Counted from the stretch's first letter, positions 9,211 through 19,251 are shown. The stretch is 64,000 bases of DNA from Paenibacillus amylolyticus (GCF_029689945.1 NZ_CP121451.1:3534001-3598000); one strand, 5' to 3'. Notes: a model not told the origin generated them from the letters alone. Numbers and translations: made by a program.

Positions 9211-9220
9211 GTCGTATAGA
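9192..9220 (+). promoter_or_regulatory. Island promoter P2 (TTAAC-N16-CGTATAGA)
   Basis: TTAAC at 9192-9196 is the loop of the terminator above; CGTATAGA follows at 9213-9220 after 16 bases. A GGGAGGTG binding site (9226-9233) and ATG 9241 follow directly, so terminator, promoter and translation start fit into about 55 bases. Confidence 0.65.
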
Positions 9221-9240
9221 GAGATTGGGAGGTGATTGGT

Positions 9241-12200
9241 ATGGGTCATACATTTGGTTTGTTCTCCAAATCACAGAAAGGTGTATTGTTCGCGAATATG
9301 AGAGCGAAGATTGCGGACGAGAGTTACAGCAACCCCAATAACCCTGCGTATTTACCGCAGAGTCCCAATGCACCGAGGAGTGAAACGGACCGGCATGGCG
9401 AAGAAAATAATCCTATTCTGGGTGATCCAGGTTACGGTCAGATCGGACGATGGCAGACGGTTCAATTGGATGCTCTGGAGAACAGTATTGATCAGATCAT
9501 TGAGCAGTACCTGAAGGATAAGTCCTGGTACGCAAGTGTACGTTGCCGTGAAGCACTGTGGAATATGTACCGCAGGATTGAATGGTGGGTGGAACAGCAG
9601 CAGCCTCCAGATAAAACACAGTATCAGCGAGTACTGCAAATGGTGAAAGACTGTATTCACAAGATTCTTGAAAACGCCCAGAAGCCTGGGGGTAGTCACC
9701 ATGGAGTGTCATTGCCAATCTGTCCGGCACCCTACTACCATCATTTTAGTGGCAATTACTTCAATCATTTTGATGCAACCGTATATGAAATTCCGCTCTT
9801 TTCAATGAAAAAGGACGTCCCGTTCTCGAATAAATTCCCTGATTTCTTCAGATATGTATCCTCAACGGAGGACCAGGAATGGGTAGCTGTTCACTCGGTA
9901 GGGCGAAATGAACAATCTGGTTCAGAGATGATCTTGAAACTGGATCTAGGACTTCTGGAGATTGGCAACTCATCCAAAATTACGTTTAACTGGCGTGTGA
10001 AGCGTTATGGACAGATCAGGTTCAAGTACCTGGCTAGTGCCAAGCGCGGTAATGGCATGCTGTTCTATATTAATGGGCAGCAAGTCGGAGGTGAATGGAG
10101 CGAGAACAGTGGATGGCAGGAAGCTGCATTTACGTTGCAGCCAGGGCAGATGTACAAGTTCGACTGGTTAATTCGCAAAATGAGACCTGAAGTGTGGCAG
10201 AACAATGGTATCTATATCAAGGATGTTGAAGTCGTTGAGATTGTGGATACACGCAAGCCGCCTGCGCCGAAAGATTACGATCTGGATGGTGAGGACGTAT
10301 ATGAGTATGGCAACTGGGTTGTAAGATCGCCACAAAGTGTGGCACAGGCCCATTTTAAAGGACAATTCATTACGGATGATCTGCGTAAGAAAACCATGAC
10401 GATGGATCTGGACAACGAATGTGATGGTACGGTTTCATTTGCATACAAAATGGGTGTGGATGAAGAGCCGTATCCCGATCATGATTATCAGTTGTTTTTT
10501 GATGATAACATGCTTAAGCACACTCAGCGTGGGGATGGAGATCATGGCAGTTATGCTACATCACTACACGGTGTGGAGTGGCGACTCAATGGGGAATATT
10601 CAGAAACGGAGACTAACCAGGCTAAAATTGAATATGAGATTGTTGCAGGGCCGGATACGACGGTGGACTTGAGAGGTGCGGTCGAAGTAACTTGTCCTCC
10701 ACGAGAAATTGATCATTGGGAACCGTTTCACTATGGACAAGGCATTGGGAAGTATGAATGGTATATATCGGGAAATCCGAATTGGATGAATCAAGGAAAT
10801 GTGCTGCGTCTGGATGAACCGAAGCAGGGAGATATGATTGCTCAAACCATAGTATCTTTGCCGGATGAGGGATGGTTCATATTCAGCTATAAGCATCAGC
10901 TACGGCCTACTGAAACATTTGAGGTCACTGTAAATGGTATGTCTGTTCATTATACAACGACGAATGGTAATGGCGAACAAATACGTATTCCTTTGCAAGC
11001 TGGAAACAACGTAATCCAATTTCGAATCAGAGATAGTTTAACGGAGGAACCCTTTAAATATCAGTTGGACAAGTTGTTTACCTATGGCAATAACACAGGT
11101 AATACATATCGCACAACGTCTCCGCTAGGTTCATATGTTGATGTGACACGAGGGTGGGATGTAACGGATGCTGGAGCAACCACGGAAACGAATAACGACA
11201 CAATTACATATCGTTCCGAGTTAAATCCAGGTGCGAAGCTGACGATTAAAGAACACATGCGAATCTATCCCGCGATGGACTACAATTATGATCCTGAAAC
11301 TGGTGGGAAAAGAGATGAAATGGTTTTTTATGAGTTGTTTAATGAAGAAGACAAAATTAGTTCAAGATTAAGATTTACAGGAAGCTGGGAATGGAAGGAG
11401 TTAATTGCTGGTGATGGTGTGATGTGGGCTCAGGGACACAATCAGGAGTTCATCTGCGAACTCGAAGCACATTTAAATAAGCCCGGTTATATATTCTGGC
11501 AGTATGGTGGAGATTTCGATCCCGGAGAGAAATTGGAGCTTCAGGTAGATGGCATTACCGTCTGGACAGGAAATCAATCCAATGGAAACGATGGAACAAA
11601 CTGTATGTATCCAGTTCCCTCAGGCAGTCACCGTTTTCGCTGGATATACCGGGATGGTAAGGCATATGTGCCTAGCGACGGTAACCCAGGTGGACCTGGC
11701 AGCGGATCTACAATTCCAGGCGGAAATGGTACCGGAAGTGGTCCGTCAAATGGTTCGACTACAAATCCATTTGGAGAAGTCTGTTTTCCTGGTGGAATGA
11801 AAAATCATGAAATACAGTATGGACAAAGTTCTTATGCAGGACGGTCTGACCAGACGAGTCTGTGGGGATGGAAAAATGAAGGAGCAACTTACGATGGTAG
11901 TCACAGACTTCTGGATGAAGGTAAATATATTACCCGGGATTTTTATGCTCCTCAGATTGGTAAAATCGATTATGTTGAAACACTTAAGGTATATCCTATA
12001 AAGAAATTAAACAACACGGGTTTACGACCCCTTCGAACTTCGGACATGATGAGACAGTATTATGCAGAACCAGGTACCATTTATCAAAATAAAGAAAATA
12101 ATTATTACGGATTAAATGTGAAAAATCTATCTCCTGGGGATCCGAAAACGGAGTTTGATAGTCCACATACCAAAATGATTTATCAACGTTTTTACTGTGA

Positions 12201-13887
12201 AGGCGAGTTTAGCATTGATTTTAGATATATTTGTTATCTGAAAGATGAGAATCAGCAAAAAGCGAGATTTAGAGTTTACTTTTATCCTGAATCCGGAACA
12301 AAACGAATCATATTAAATGAAAAAAATAACAGGGGCAAAAATAACGGGAAAGTAAATTACAAAAACATAAGTGCTTCAGACTGGAACACAGCAGCGACCT
12401 TTTCTGAAACAGTCCCTAATTTGAAAGCAGGATACTACTATATCTGTATTGGTATTACGGATACGTTTGGTGACAGTGATCAAGATAATGATGGTTTTCT
12501 CTACCATGCTTCTATTAAGAATCTATCCATTAAAACAAAAGATTCTGCTGGATTGAACGGCGGCAATCTGGTTTATCCTAACAGAACGGATAGTGAGACG
12601 TATGTATTGGTTGATTTGATCGATAAAACTGCAGGTTCAACGCTTTACTCCTATCGTTACCCAGCAAGTAATGGACAGATACAGACATACAATATGGATT
12701 TTACGCCTTATACAATACCTGGTAAGGCATACACAGTTCAATACAGTTTGCATAAAGCATCGGGTGCAGCTAGCGGTAGTGGCTTGGATGCTGGAGGATT
12801 TACACTTAGTGGAGGACGTTTTAGAGAGTCTTGGAATGCGTACTGTACAGATTCACAGGGACGTTTATATTTGGAAGGACAATCACCACATCCAGGAGAA
12901 GATACATGGAATCCGCCTGACCCAGATACGACTGCGCCAGATGGTGGCAGTCATGCCTGGCTAGACGTTATTCGATTGTACGAGAATAGAGATCGGGCAT
13001 GTCAAGGAACCAAAATTATCATTGAAACTTACGAGGACGGTCAACTATTATTTCCACCACGACCAGTGACAAATGAAGATGATCAGATCATCTCCATTGA
13101 AGTTGAGAATACCTCAGATCAGAAGAAAAATTACGAGGTGCGCGTTCGGTTCGAGCAGGGATGCCCTGGAGATGGTGCTATGATCTGGGGAGGAAAACTG
13201 ACTATCGATGACATTATCAAAGTTGATCCATCCTGGGCAGAAGTGACCCACTTCGAAGTCTGGAATAACAAACCCATCTGGATGGGCGGCTGCGATAACA
13301 GTAATATGCGCGTGAAAATTACACGTGAGGACGGAAAGGTGTTATGGGATGAAAAGTATTACGGTGACGGATATCGTGGCTTCGAACTGAATGATCTGAC
13401 TCCCAAGCCTTATAGCAAGTATAAGGTGGAGATTACAACAGATCAGAAGGGGCAGATCAGCGACTGGACAGGAAAACGATATCTGACCACTTTCCGGGTG
13501 CATGACTTCAAAGCCTACGAACGATGGGTGTGGGTACCAGAGCCGTTTGATTGTCAGCTGGATTTCTTCATTGACGATGAGCTGATCAAAACATTCACTC
13601 AAGAGGGTGGATACTATACCTTTTCACATCCAGTGCCCAAGGGCAAACATGAATTCAAATGGGTGTTCACCTCGCTTCAGGAAGTGGGTACGCGTAGTTA
13701 CGAATACGCTAATCTGGACTGGATGGAACTGACCAACTGGATCTGTGATGACGTCTATGTCATTCCTTACTGCGAAGGCGGTGGGGGAGACAAGTGTGTT
13801 GAAGCTCTTATTAAATGCCTGCTGGAAGTTTGGAAAGCAAGGCCTAAGATGTGTGTAATCGGTAAACGAATCTGGTTATTCACATAA
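9241..13887 (+). CDS. Giant beta-sandwich fibre/adhesin protein
   Basis: The protein has about 1548 residues from ATG 9241, with GGGAGGTG placed seven bases upstream. The first 20 residues (GHTFGLFSKSQKGVLFANMR) look like the closing strands of the LamG-like domain cut off at the end of the preceding gene; both are in the same frame, separated by stops at 9193 and 9214. The rest is a chain of beta-sandwich modules, recognisable by repeated (F/Y)xxDxxxI/V, W(Y/K)(E/D)-type strands and lengths of about 120-180 residues. A glycine- and serine-rich linker lies at about residues 817-845. Bases about 12000-12560 are notably AT-rich, as if one module had been exchanged. No signal peptide. Carbohydrate or receptor binding by a phage tail fibre is inferred from the fold type and position. 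Confidence 0.7.
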   Translation: MGHTFGLFSKSQKGVLFANMRAKIADESYSNPNNPAYLPQSPNAPRSETDRHGEENNPILGDPGYGQIGRWQTVQLDALENSIDQIIEQYLKDKSWYASVRCREALWNMYRRIEWWVEQQQPPDKTQYQRVLQMVKDCIHKILENAQKPGGSHHGVSLPICPAPYYHHFSGNYFNHFDATVYEIPLFSMKKDVPFSNKFPDFFRYVSSTEDQEWVAVHSVGRNEQSGSEMILKLDLGLLEIGNSSKITFNWRVKRYGQIRFKYLASAKRGNGMLFYINGQQVGGEWSENSGWQEAAFTLQPGQMYKFDWLIRKMRPEVWQNNGIYIKDVEVVEIVDTRKPPAPKDYDLDGEDVYEYGNWVVRSPQSVAQAHFKGQFITDDLRKKTMTMDLDNECDGTVSFAYKMGVDEEPYPDHDYQLFFDDNMLKHTQRGDGDHGSYATSLHGVEWRLNGEYSETETNQAKIEYEIVAGPDTTVDLRGAVEVTCPPREIDHWEPFHYGQGIGKYEWYISGNPNWMNQGNVLRLDEPKQGDMIAQTIVSLPDEGWFIFSYKHQLRPTETFEVTVNGMSVHYTTTNGNGEQIRIPLQAGNNVIQFRIRDSLTEEPFKYQLDKLFTYGNNTGNTYRTTSPLGSYVDVTRGWDVTDAGATTETNNDTITYRSELNPGAKLTIKEHMRIYPAMDYNYDPETGGKRDEMVFYELFNEEDKISSRLRFTGSWEWKELIAGDGVMWAQGHNQEFICELEAHLNKPGYIFWQYGGDFDPGEKLELQVDGITVWTGNQSNGNDGTNCMYPVPSGSHRFRWIYRDGKAYVPSDGNPGGPGSGSTIPGGNGTGSGPSNGSTTNPFGEVCFPGGMKNHEIQYGQSSYAGRSDQTSLWGWKNEGATYDGSHRLLDEGKYITRDFYAPQIGKIDYVETLKVYPIKKLNNTGLRPLRTSDMMRQYYAEPGTIYQNKENNYYGLNVKNLSPGDPKTEFDSPHTKMIYQRFYCEGEFSIDFRYICYLKDENQQKARFRVYFYPESGTKRIILNEKNNRGKNNGKVNYKNISASDWNTAATFSETVPNLKAGYYYICIGITDTFGDSDQDNDGFLYHASIKNLSIKTKDSAGLNGGNLVYPNRTDSETYVLVDLIDKTAGSTLYSYRYPASNGQIQTYNMDFTPYTIPGKAYTVQYSLHKASGAASGSGLDAGGFTLSGGRFRESWNAYCTDSQGRLYLEGQSPHPGEDTWNPPDPDTTAPDGGSHAWLDVIRLYENRDRACQGTKIIIETYEDGQLLFPPRPVTNEDDQIISIEVENTSDQKKNYEVRVRFEQGCPGDGAMIWGGKLTIDDIIKVDPSWAEVTHFEVWNNKPIWMGGCDNSNMRVKITREDGKVLWDEKYYGDGYRGFELNDLTPKPYSKYKVEITTDQKGQISDWTGKRYLTTFRVHDFKAYERWVWVPEPFDCQLDFFIDDELIKTFTQEGGYYTFSHPVPKGKHEFKWVFTSLQEVGTRSYEYANLDWMELTNWICDDVYVIPYCEGGGGDKCVEALIKCLLEVWKARPKMCVIGKRIWLFT

Positions 13888-13903
13888 AGAAAGGAGGAGC
13901 TGT

Positions 13904-15037
13904 ATGGGTGTTGCAAGGTTAAAAGAATCAGGCAGAATATATGAAGATGCGTTCGCAAGCGCCAGCCTGGATTCCAAATGGGAAGTACTCCCTAACGATG
14001 CTACTCGCTATGAAGCGGGTAGTGGCAGTTTAGTGCTCAAACATGGTCAAGATCCACTGTATATGTTCTATAAACCTCTGACAGATATGAAGCAATTCGT
14101 CATGGATGTGAAGAACAATTATAATCCCGATACAGAGGGATGTTATGGTGGAATTATTGTTTTGGTAGACGAACATAATTACATGGAGATTGAAGAGTTT
14201 CTGGATGTGTCTTTGCCAACACCTTTGCTAAAGACCTATCCATGGATACGTTTGATTCGAGATTATAACTATTACACGGCGTATTGGTCGGATGATGGCG
14301 TGATGTGGAACATCATTGGTTCTGTAGAACTGGTGGGAGCTCCTAAAATTGGTCTCTATCTGAAGGGTGAAGGGGATCACCCCATGCATGTTCAGTATAT
14401 TCGAATCAACAAAGGAACATCTATTGCCGTAGACAATCTAACCAAAGGAACTGTAGTTGATCTAATCGATCAGAATGGTGCTGTGCTTGAATCCAGAGTA
14501 TGCCGGCCTGAAGAAACGGCTGTACATTTTAACATGGATCCTTATGCTTATCCGTTCGAAGGCAATTTTGGGATTAGGCTTCCGGATGGAAATCGGTTTC
14601 AGGCCATAGATTCTATAAAGCTATACCGAGGAGACCTAATGTATTTTGAGGTTACACCGGATTTGTATTACAAAGAGTCAAATCCTGAAACAGGAGAAGA
14701 TTTCGATGTGCTTCTTTATCCCAATACGGATCGGTTTCTAGGTTACTTGACGGCAGGCGGTTCTGCTACACAAGAAGTTCGAATGTTTGCCAAAAACCCC
14801 ATGATATCAGGAGACTTTAAAGATGTAACTTTTGCGCTCACAAGCGGGACGGATAAAGTGCATATTGCGCCTGATGTTGAAGGCGTTCCTGGTTCCTTCA
14901 GTTACTCGATCACCGCGTTTACCATTTTGCCAGGCGCGTCCTATCGATTCTGGCTGCGAATGGAAAGGGAAGAATCTCAAGACAGGTATGCTTCTCAGGT
15001 CAAATTTTCGCTACAGATGTATTCGACATACATATGA
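13904..15037 (+). CDS. Fibre-associated protein with concanavalin-like N-terminal domain
   Basis: The 377-residue protein starts at ATG 13904 after a strong AAAGGAGGAG site, 16 bases behind the previous stop. Residues about 10-170 look like a concanavalin/DUF1349-type beta-sandwich (DSKWEVLPND, YGGIIVLVDEHNYMEIE, YYTAYWSDDGVMWNIIGS, PKIGLYLKGEG). Such domains bind sugars in many secreted enzymes. A second beta-rich domain follows (VVDLIDQNGAVLESRVC, SIKLYRGD), and the C-terminus resembles a structural capping domain. It probably belongs to the same fibre apparatus as the giant proteins upstream. The exact family is not recognised. Confidence 0.65.
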   Translation: MGVARLKESGRIYEDAFASASLDSKWEVLPNDATRYEAGSGSLVLKHGQDPLYMFYKPLTDMKQFVMDVKNNYNPDTEGCYGGIIVLVDEHNYMEIEEFLDVSLPTPLLKTYPWIRLIRDYNYYTAYWSDDGVMWNIIGSVELVGAPKIGLYLKGEGDHPMHVQYIRINKGTSIAVDNLTKGTVVDLIDQNGAVLESRVCRPEETAVHFNMDPYAYPFEGNFGIRLPDGNRFQAIDSIKLYRGDLMYFEVTPDLYYKESNPETGEDFDVLLYPNTDRFLGYLTAGGSATQEVRMFAKNPMISGDFKDVTFALTSGTDKVHIAPDVEGVPGSFSYSITAFTILPGASYRFWLRMEREESQDRYASQVKFSLQMYSTYI

Positions 15038-15038
15038 C

Positions 15039-15067
15039 TTAATCGTATTGGAGTAATTACGTATAGA
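15039..15067 (+). promoter_or_regulatory. Island promoter P3 (TTAAT-N16-CGTATAGA)
   Basis: TTAAT at 15039-15043 and CGTATAGA at 15060-15067 are separated by 16 bases and lie in the 59-base gap before the 15097 gene. It is the only one of the six with T instead of C at the last -35 position. Confidence 0.5.
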
Positions 15068-15096
15068 TCAAGTAAGGCAAGAATGGAGGTGGTCAA

Positions 15097-16863
15097 ATGT
15101 CAGTAAGAATTAACCAGTCTCATCGATCATCCGCCAAGAGTCATAAGGAATTAAGGGATATTGGGGCGCATACGCATGATGAGATTGATTCCTATCTTGC
15201 AGAGTTGGATGAAGCCAGAGGGGCTGCAATCAGTCTAGGTGAACGAATCACTGTCGTAGAAGAGTCTGCAAGTGATAGTCGAGATGCAGTAAAAGATCAT
15301 GAACAGAGGATAGGCGATGTCGAGACTAAGGTTATTTCAAACAGCTCACGATTGGATGATGTGCAGCAGGATATTCTGACGGCAAGAGCAGATATCAATA
15401 CCCTTTCCAAGGGTCATGCTGACCATGAGAAGAGATTGAGCCTCGCTGAGACGGAAATAAAAGAAGCACGTGGAGCAGAGGCATCCATAGATCATCGATT
15501 TGACACATTGGAGAAAGCGATTGAAGTTGTAGCAAAGCAACCCATTCAGGATCTCAGTGTTACCAACCCCACGTATCTAGATACTAATAACAGTGTTCAA
15601 GTTACGATTAATGCAGGACGAGCCAGTATCAACAATGTTATTGTGGATCAGTTTACTCAGACATTTAGTATCCCGGACATTCTGTCAAATACGACATATT
15701 ATATTTTTCTTCATGAAAATGGGGTGTACTCTTACAGTTCAGATCAAGAAGAGCCCAAGGATGCCGTGATTATTGGTGGACTCGATGTCGGAGTTTCTCC
15801 AACAACTTCACTTACGGCTTTGGATTTCAGATATTTCTTAACAAAAGGTTCTATTGAAAATGACATGTCTGTATTGGGAATTCGTATAGATGATCTGGAA
15901 AAAACCGTTGGTGAGCAAACCGCAACAATTGCTTCACATCATGCGGCGATTGAAGCGATGGAAGCTCAATTAGAAGCAACTGCTGAAGAGGTTGTGGTCT
16001 CAAGAGAAGATAAAAACGGAGTCGTCTATGATGCTCTCAAGGACAGACTCGACAACATGCAAAGTCGTCTTGAACTCGCTGAGAGTCGAGGCACCATGGA
16101 GCATCAATCCGTATTCCATTTCACTTCTGCTCCTAACAGCAGGTTGTCGACGACTAGAGATTTTCAAGTGCCCAGATATGTGATTGGTTCAAATTCCGCA
16201 GAGGTATTTCTGGATGGAATACGCATGGATGCAGGAGACGATTACATTGAATATAACGATACGCTGATACGTTTTACTTTTGATGTGCCCAAGGAAGCCC
16301 GAGTAACGGTCATTGGTCGTGGGTCTATTATTAACACCACTTCGGTAACCGAATATACCTATTATCCAGATGGGAAAGTACATACCGAGAAGATTGATGG
16401 AGGGATTAACCGCACCATTGAGCACTTCTATAACGCGGATGGAAATTTGGAACGACAAGAGGTTACGGAGAGTAACGGACAGATTAAGTCCATTGAGTAT
16501 CAGCGTGACATTACGGGTAGAGTACTGCGTGAAATCAACAATGGTGCAGAGTATTATGTGCTGCAAGGTGGTGCTACTTTCGATGACACGGATATTCGGA
16601 GGAGGCTTGTCTTTCTTGAAGGAAGTACACTCGAGCTTGATGTTGTGTATAACTACTTTTCTAATGGTGACATCGAGTCAGAAGAAGTATTCTCCGTAGA
16701 TTTGAAGCCGCAGCTATTGAAGAAAACATCGTTCACTTACAATGCTGATGGTACCGTTAAGACCGAGACCTTGATCTATGACGGCCAGGGAGTTCAGAAG
16801 GCGTTTGAATACGATGCCAGCGGTAACATCAAACAAGTAAAAATTAGAAAGGTTGTGATCTGA
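15097..16863 (+). CDS. Coiled-coil tail fibre protein with C-terminal YD-like repeats
   Basis: This 588-residue protein starts at ATG 15097 behind GGAGGTGG. Residues about 20-145 form a long heptad-like coiled coil (repeated LDExR, DHEKRL, DTLEKAI units), as in trimeric fibres. A beta-rich middle region follows (TINAGRASINNVIV, TYYIFLHENGVYSY), then a second coiled coil at about 265-330 including YDALKDRLD, a phrase typical of tailspike head-binding regions. The C-terminus from about 410 holds YD/RHS-like repeats (YTYYPDGKVHTEKI, FYNADGNLERQEV, YNADGTVKTETL, YDASGNIKQ). The 21041 gene has a shorter version of the same C-terminal style. Role as a trimeric tail fibre is inferred. Confidence 0.7.
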   Translation: MSVRINQSHRSSAKSHKELRDIGAHTHDEIDSYLAELDEARGAAISLGERITVVEESASDSRDAVKDHEQRIGDVETKVISNSSRLDDVQQDILTARADINTLSKGHADHEKRLSLAETEIKEARGAEASIDHRFDTLEKAIEVVAKQPIQDLSVTNPTYLDTNNSVQVTINAGRASINNVIVDQFTQTFSIPDILSNTTYYIFLHENGVYSYSSDQEEPKDAVIIGGLDVGVSPTTSLTALDFRYFLTKGSIENDMSVLGIRIDDLEKTVGEQTATIASHHAAIEAMEAQLEATAEEVVVSREDKNGVVYDALKDRLDNMQSRLELAESRGTMEHQSVFHFTSAPNSRLSTTRDFQVPRYVIGSNSAEVFLDGIRMDAGDDYIEYNDTLIRFTFDVPKEARVTVIGRGSIINTTSVTEYTYYPDGKVHTEKIDGGINRTIEHFYNADGNLERQEVTESNGQIKSIEYQRDITGRVLREINNGAEYYVLQGGATFDDTDIRRRLVFLEGSTLELDVVYNYFSNGDIESEEVFSVDLKPQLLKKTSFTYNADGTVKTETLIYDGQGVQKAFEYDASGNIKQVKIRKVVI

Positions 16864-16864
16864 C

Positions 16865-17218
16865 GTGACGAGGACCGTACAGGATGTGAAATTTGCTCTA
16901 CATACCATTATGGATAAATTAGTGGGCAATCACTCGGAGCCATTTAGTACAGAGGACATTGAAATCCTGATTTTCGCTTTTGAAAGCAATATCCTGTTTG
17001 ATAATGTGGCTCATAAATTTCTGCCTTCACTTAAAGGACTACCTGGAATTCATGAGACTGCTGTTAAAGGTGTGGAGACAGAGGGTGGAGCTGGGGGCAG
17101 AGAGCAGTCTTATCAAGAGAATCTCATAACAGAGAGAAGCGAGATGGTGAAGTCAATTCTGTTAACCGCACTTAAAGAAAACATCTTTCACGAAATGAAA
17201 ATCCGATTTGGTGCTTAA
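16865..17218 (+). CDS. Unknown small island protein
   Basis: A 117-residue protein from GTG 16865, three bases after the upstream stop, suggesting translational coupling with the fibre gene. It is mostly helical in appearance (KFALHTIMDKLVG, EMVKSILLTALKENIFHEMKI) with a glycine-rich stretch near residue 72. I do not recognise it; a chaperone or assembly role for the adjacent fibre is possible from position only. Confidence 0.55.
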   Translation: MTRTVQDVKFALHTIMDKLVGNHSEPFSTEDIEILIFAFESNILFDNVAHKFLPSLKGLPGIHETAVKGVETEGGAGGREQSYQENLITERSEMVKSILLTALKENIFHEMKIRFGA

Positions 17219-17231
17219 GGAGGTGAGATAG

Positions 17232-18302
17232 TTGGCTGAAAATATTTTGTTAGGTGCTTTGAGGCGATATGAGTTTTATTCGTATTGTACAACTTTTATT
17301 CAAACATTATATGATACGGTGACACAGGATCTATATGGAGATATTCACTGGGAGTGGACGTTCAGTAACAATAATACTTACGCTACCCCCAGAGCTTGGA
17401 ATAATTCCAATTACACATCAGCAAACAATGGGACTATTACAGCGAAAAATAAAAAAGATCCTAGTATGTTTTTCACAATTTGCACTAATCTTGCACAAAC
17501 GAATGCATGGTCCGATCGTGTATATTACAAAAATTATGTGTTACGAGCAGGCTTACGTAATAACGGTGATACAGTCATTCCAGATTTATATACACAAGTT
17601 GGTCATCTAAGTGAAATTCCATTACATACAGGGGATTCATACATAGCCAGCAGCAATACAACAAGCTCTCATACAAATGTCTATTTTAAATGGACCTTGT
17701 TCACTAGTGAACAATATATCTTTTTATATGGTGAACCTCAGAACAATATAGGGGTTGCATATCCTATCCGACTCTACCTAGGAAGACTGAAGCCCTTCGA
17801 GGAAGAGGACCCATTAATCTCAAATGATTTTGTTGGTGTTTTTAGTCATTTTCCAATGGGACTGAATGACTCAGCAGATGAGTTGAAGTATCGAGCAGGT
17901 GGTGGCTATGTTAGGAGCTCTCGTAATGGAACTCCTAACGCCTTGTATAATTTAGCCACAAGTAGTCAGGTACCATCACCTGGAGTAGGTGGTAGATTCT
18001 TTATCTCCCCTTTTTATATTTGGCATGATACAGAAGGAGCTAGAGGCGAATTCTATGGAATTCGAACTGCTGTATTAAAAGACGCTAGCAAGTATCCAGA
18101 CGGATCCATTTTAGATCTCGGAGATGAGAGATATTATGTATTCCATACCAATTCTCAAGCTCATCCTTCAACTTTCCAGGGGTGGTTCACAACTGGGGGA
18201 AATATATTGAGGGTCAACCCTATTTCTTCGATTCAGCGTTACTTCTCGGCGGTGGGCAGCGGGTGCTGCTTTTTGAAATTGAGAAGGAGGTGTAGGGCAT
18301 GA
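17232..18302 (+). CDS. Phage structural protein, EGxRG family member 3
   Basis: The protein has 356 residues and starts at TTG 17232, well placed after AAGGAGGTGAG. It shows the family signature: a (Y/F)LG(R/K)(L/C)(K/Q)P(F/L)E(E/Q)EDP block near residue 190, RSSRNGTxxALYNL near 235, SPGVGGRF(F/Y) and an EGARGEF motif near residue 268 followed by DGSILDLG and YYVFH. It is closest to the following gene, with which it aligns along its whole length. Its DNA is more AT-rich than most of the island, hinting at separate acquisition. Its stop overlaps the next start (ATGA). Structural or receptor-binding role inferred. Confidence 0.7.
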   Translation: MAENILLGALRRYEFYSYCTTFIQTLYDTVTQDLYGDIHWEWTFSNNNTYATPRAWNNSNYTSANNGTITAKNKKDPSMFFTICTNLAQTNAWSDRVYYKNYVLRAGLRNNGDTVIPDLYTQVGHLSEIPLHTGDSYIASSNTTSSHTNVYFKWTLFTSEQYIFLYGEPQNNIGVAYPIRLYLGRLKPFEEEDPLISNDFVGVFSHFPMGLNDSADELKYRAGGGYVRSSRNGTPNALYNLATSSQVPSPGVGGRFFISPFYIWHDTEGARGEFYGIRTAVLKDASKYPDGSILDLGDERYYVFHTNSQAHPSTFQGWFTTGGNILRVNPISSIQRYFSAVGSGCCFLKLRRRCRA

Positions 18303-19251
18303 CCATGATTCGCAGACACGAGTTTACCAGTACGCTTAGCTTATTTACTTCAACACTTGTTAACACATTGAAAGATGCAATAGATCCTTACTGGGACACC
18401 ATACATACGGCCGAAACGACTTATGCCAACTGGGGAAATGCGCTGCTGACCAATAAAAAAATACATTCATGCGATTTACCATGTGTGTATGGGCGCACGC
18501 CAGAGGAGTCAACATTCGCTGGGGACTGAAGAACCTGGGAAGCAATGTGGCATCACCAGACCTATTCGTGAATCCGCCAGTGGACACAGATAAATTCATG
18601 ACGGAAACGCCATTTTTGTGTCATAACGTGCAGTACAATGTGAACTATAAGTGGTCTGTAATTACGAATGAGGACATCCTGTTTATCCATGGAGAGAGTC
18701 TGAACTACCCGGAACGAGCGTACCCAGTACGAATTTTCCTAGGCAAATGCCAACCACTAGAGCAAGAAGACCCGGCGATTGCCAATAAATTTTATGGCAT
18801 TTTCCCACATATGCCTTTATCCGCTTCAGATAACAACACATCAGATCAATATGATACACCGAGAGGTGTCGTTATGACTTCACGGAATGGAACGGAGTAT
18901 GCACTTTATAATTTTGGAACAGAGTCGATTCCTTCTCCAGGTGTGGGGTCAAGATATTATGTTACACCTTTCATGGTCTATCATCCGTCTGAAGGAGCTA
19001 GGGGTGAATTCAAGGGTATGCGCTCCATTGTATTTAAAAACAGTGCACAGCACCCCGACGGATCGATCCTCGATCTTGGCAATGATGGCAAGTACTACGT
19101 ATTTCATGTCGTAGATCAGGATTACCCGAATACAGACTATGGACGTTATTACTACAATTCGAACCAAGTTGCAGTATATTCAAGGCCGAAGTTCTTCCAT
19201 GGAGCCAGACTGCTTGGTGGCGGCCAAAGAGCTGTACTTTTTCAAATATAG
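18299..19251 (+). CDS. Phage structural protein, EGxRG family member 4 (frameshifted at an A7 run)
   Basis: Two frames, 18299-18529 and one running to 19251, together align with the preceding gene. The break falls at seven A (18455-18461): with eight A the frame reads NKKNTFMRFTMC, matching NKKDPSMFFTIC in the paralogue. The joined protein is about 317 residues and has the YPVRIFLGK block, TSRNGTEYALYNFG, SPGVGSRYY and the EGARGEF...DGSILDLG signature. ATG 18299 overlaps the upstream stop, so the pair is translationally coupled. The shift could be a sequencing error or a slippage switch; the many other homopolymer shifts in the window favour error. Confidence 0.65.

Noticed and set aside
9185..9240. 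The split LamG-like domain as a site of intein, intron or stop-codon readthrough
   Set aside because: The intervening 48 bases hold a terminator, promoter and binding site and contain no intein or intron motifs; two stops with a strong terminator make readthrough unlikely.
15880..15890. Extra CGTATAG copies inside genes (near 15882 and 21931)
   Set aside because: Neither has a TTAAC-like element 16-17 bases upstream, and both are inside coding sequence.
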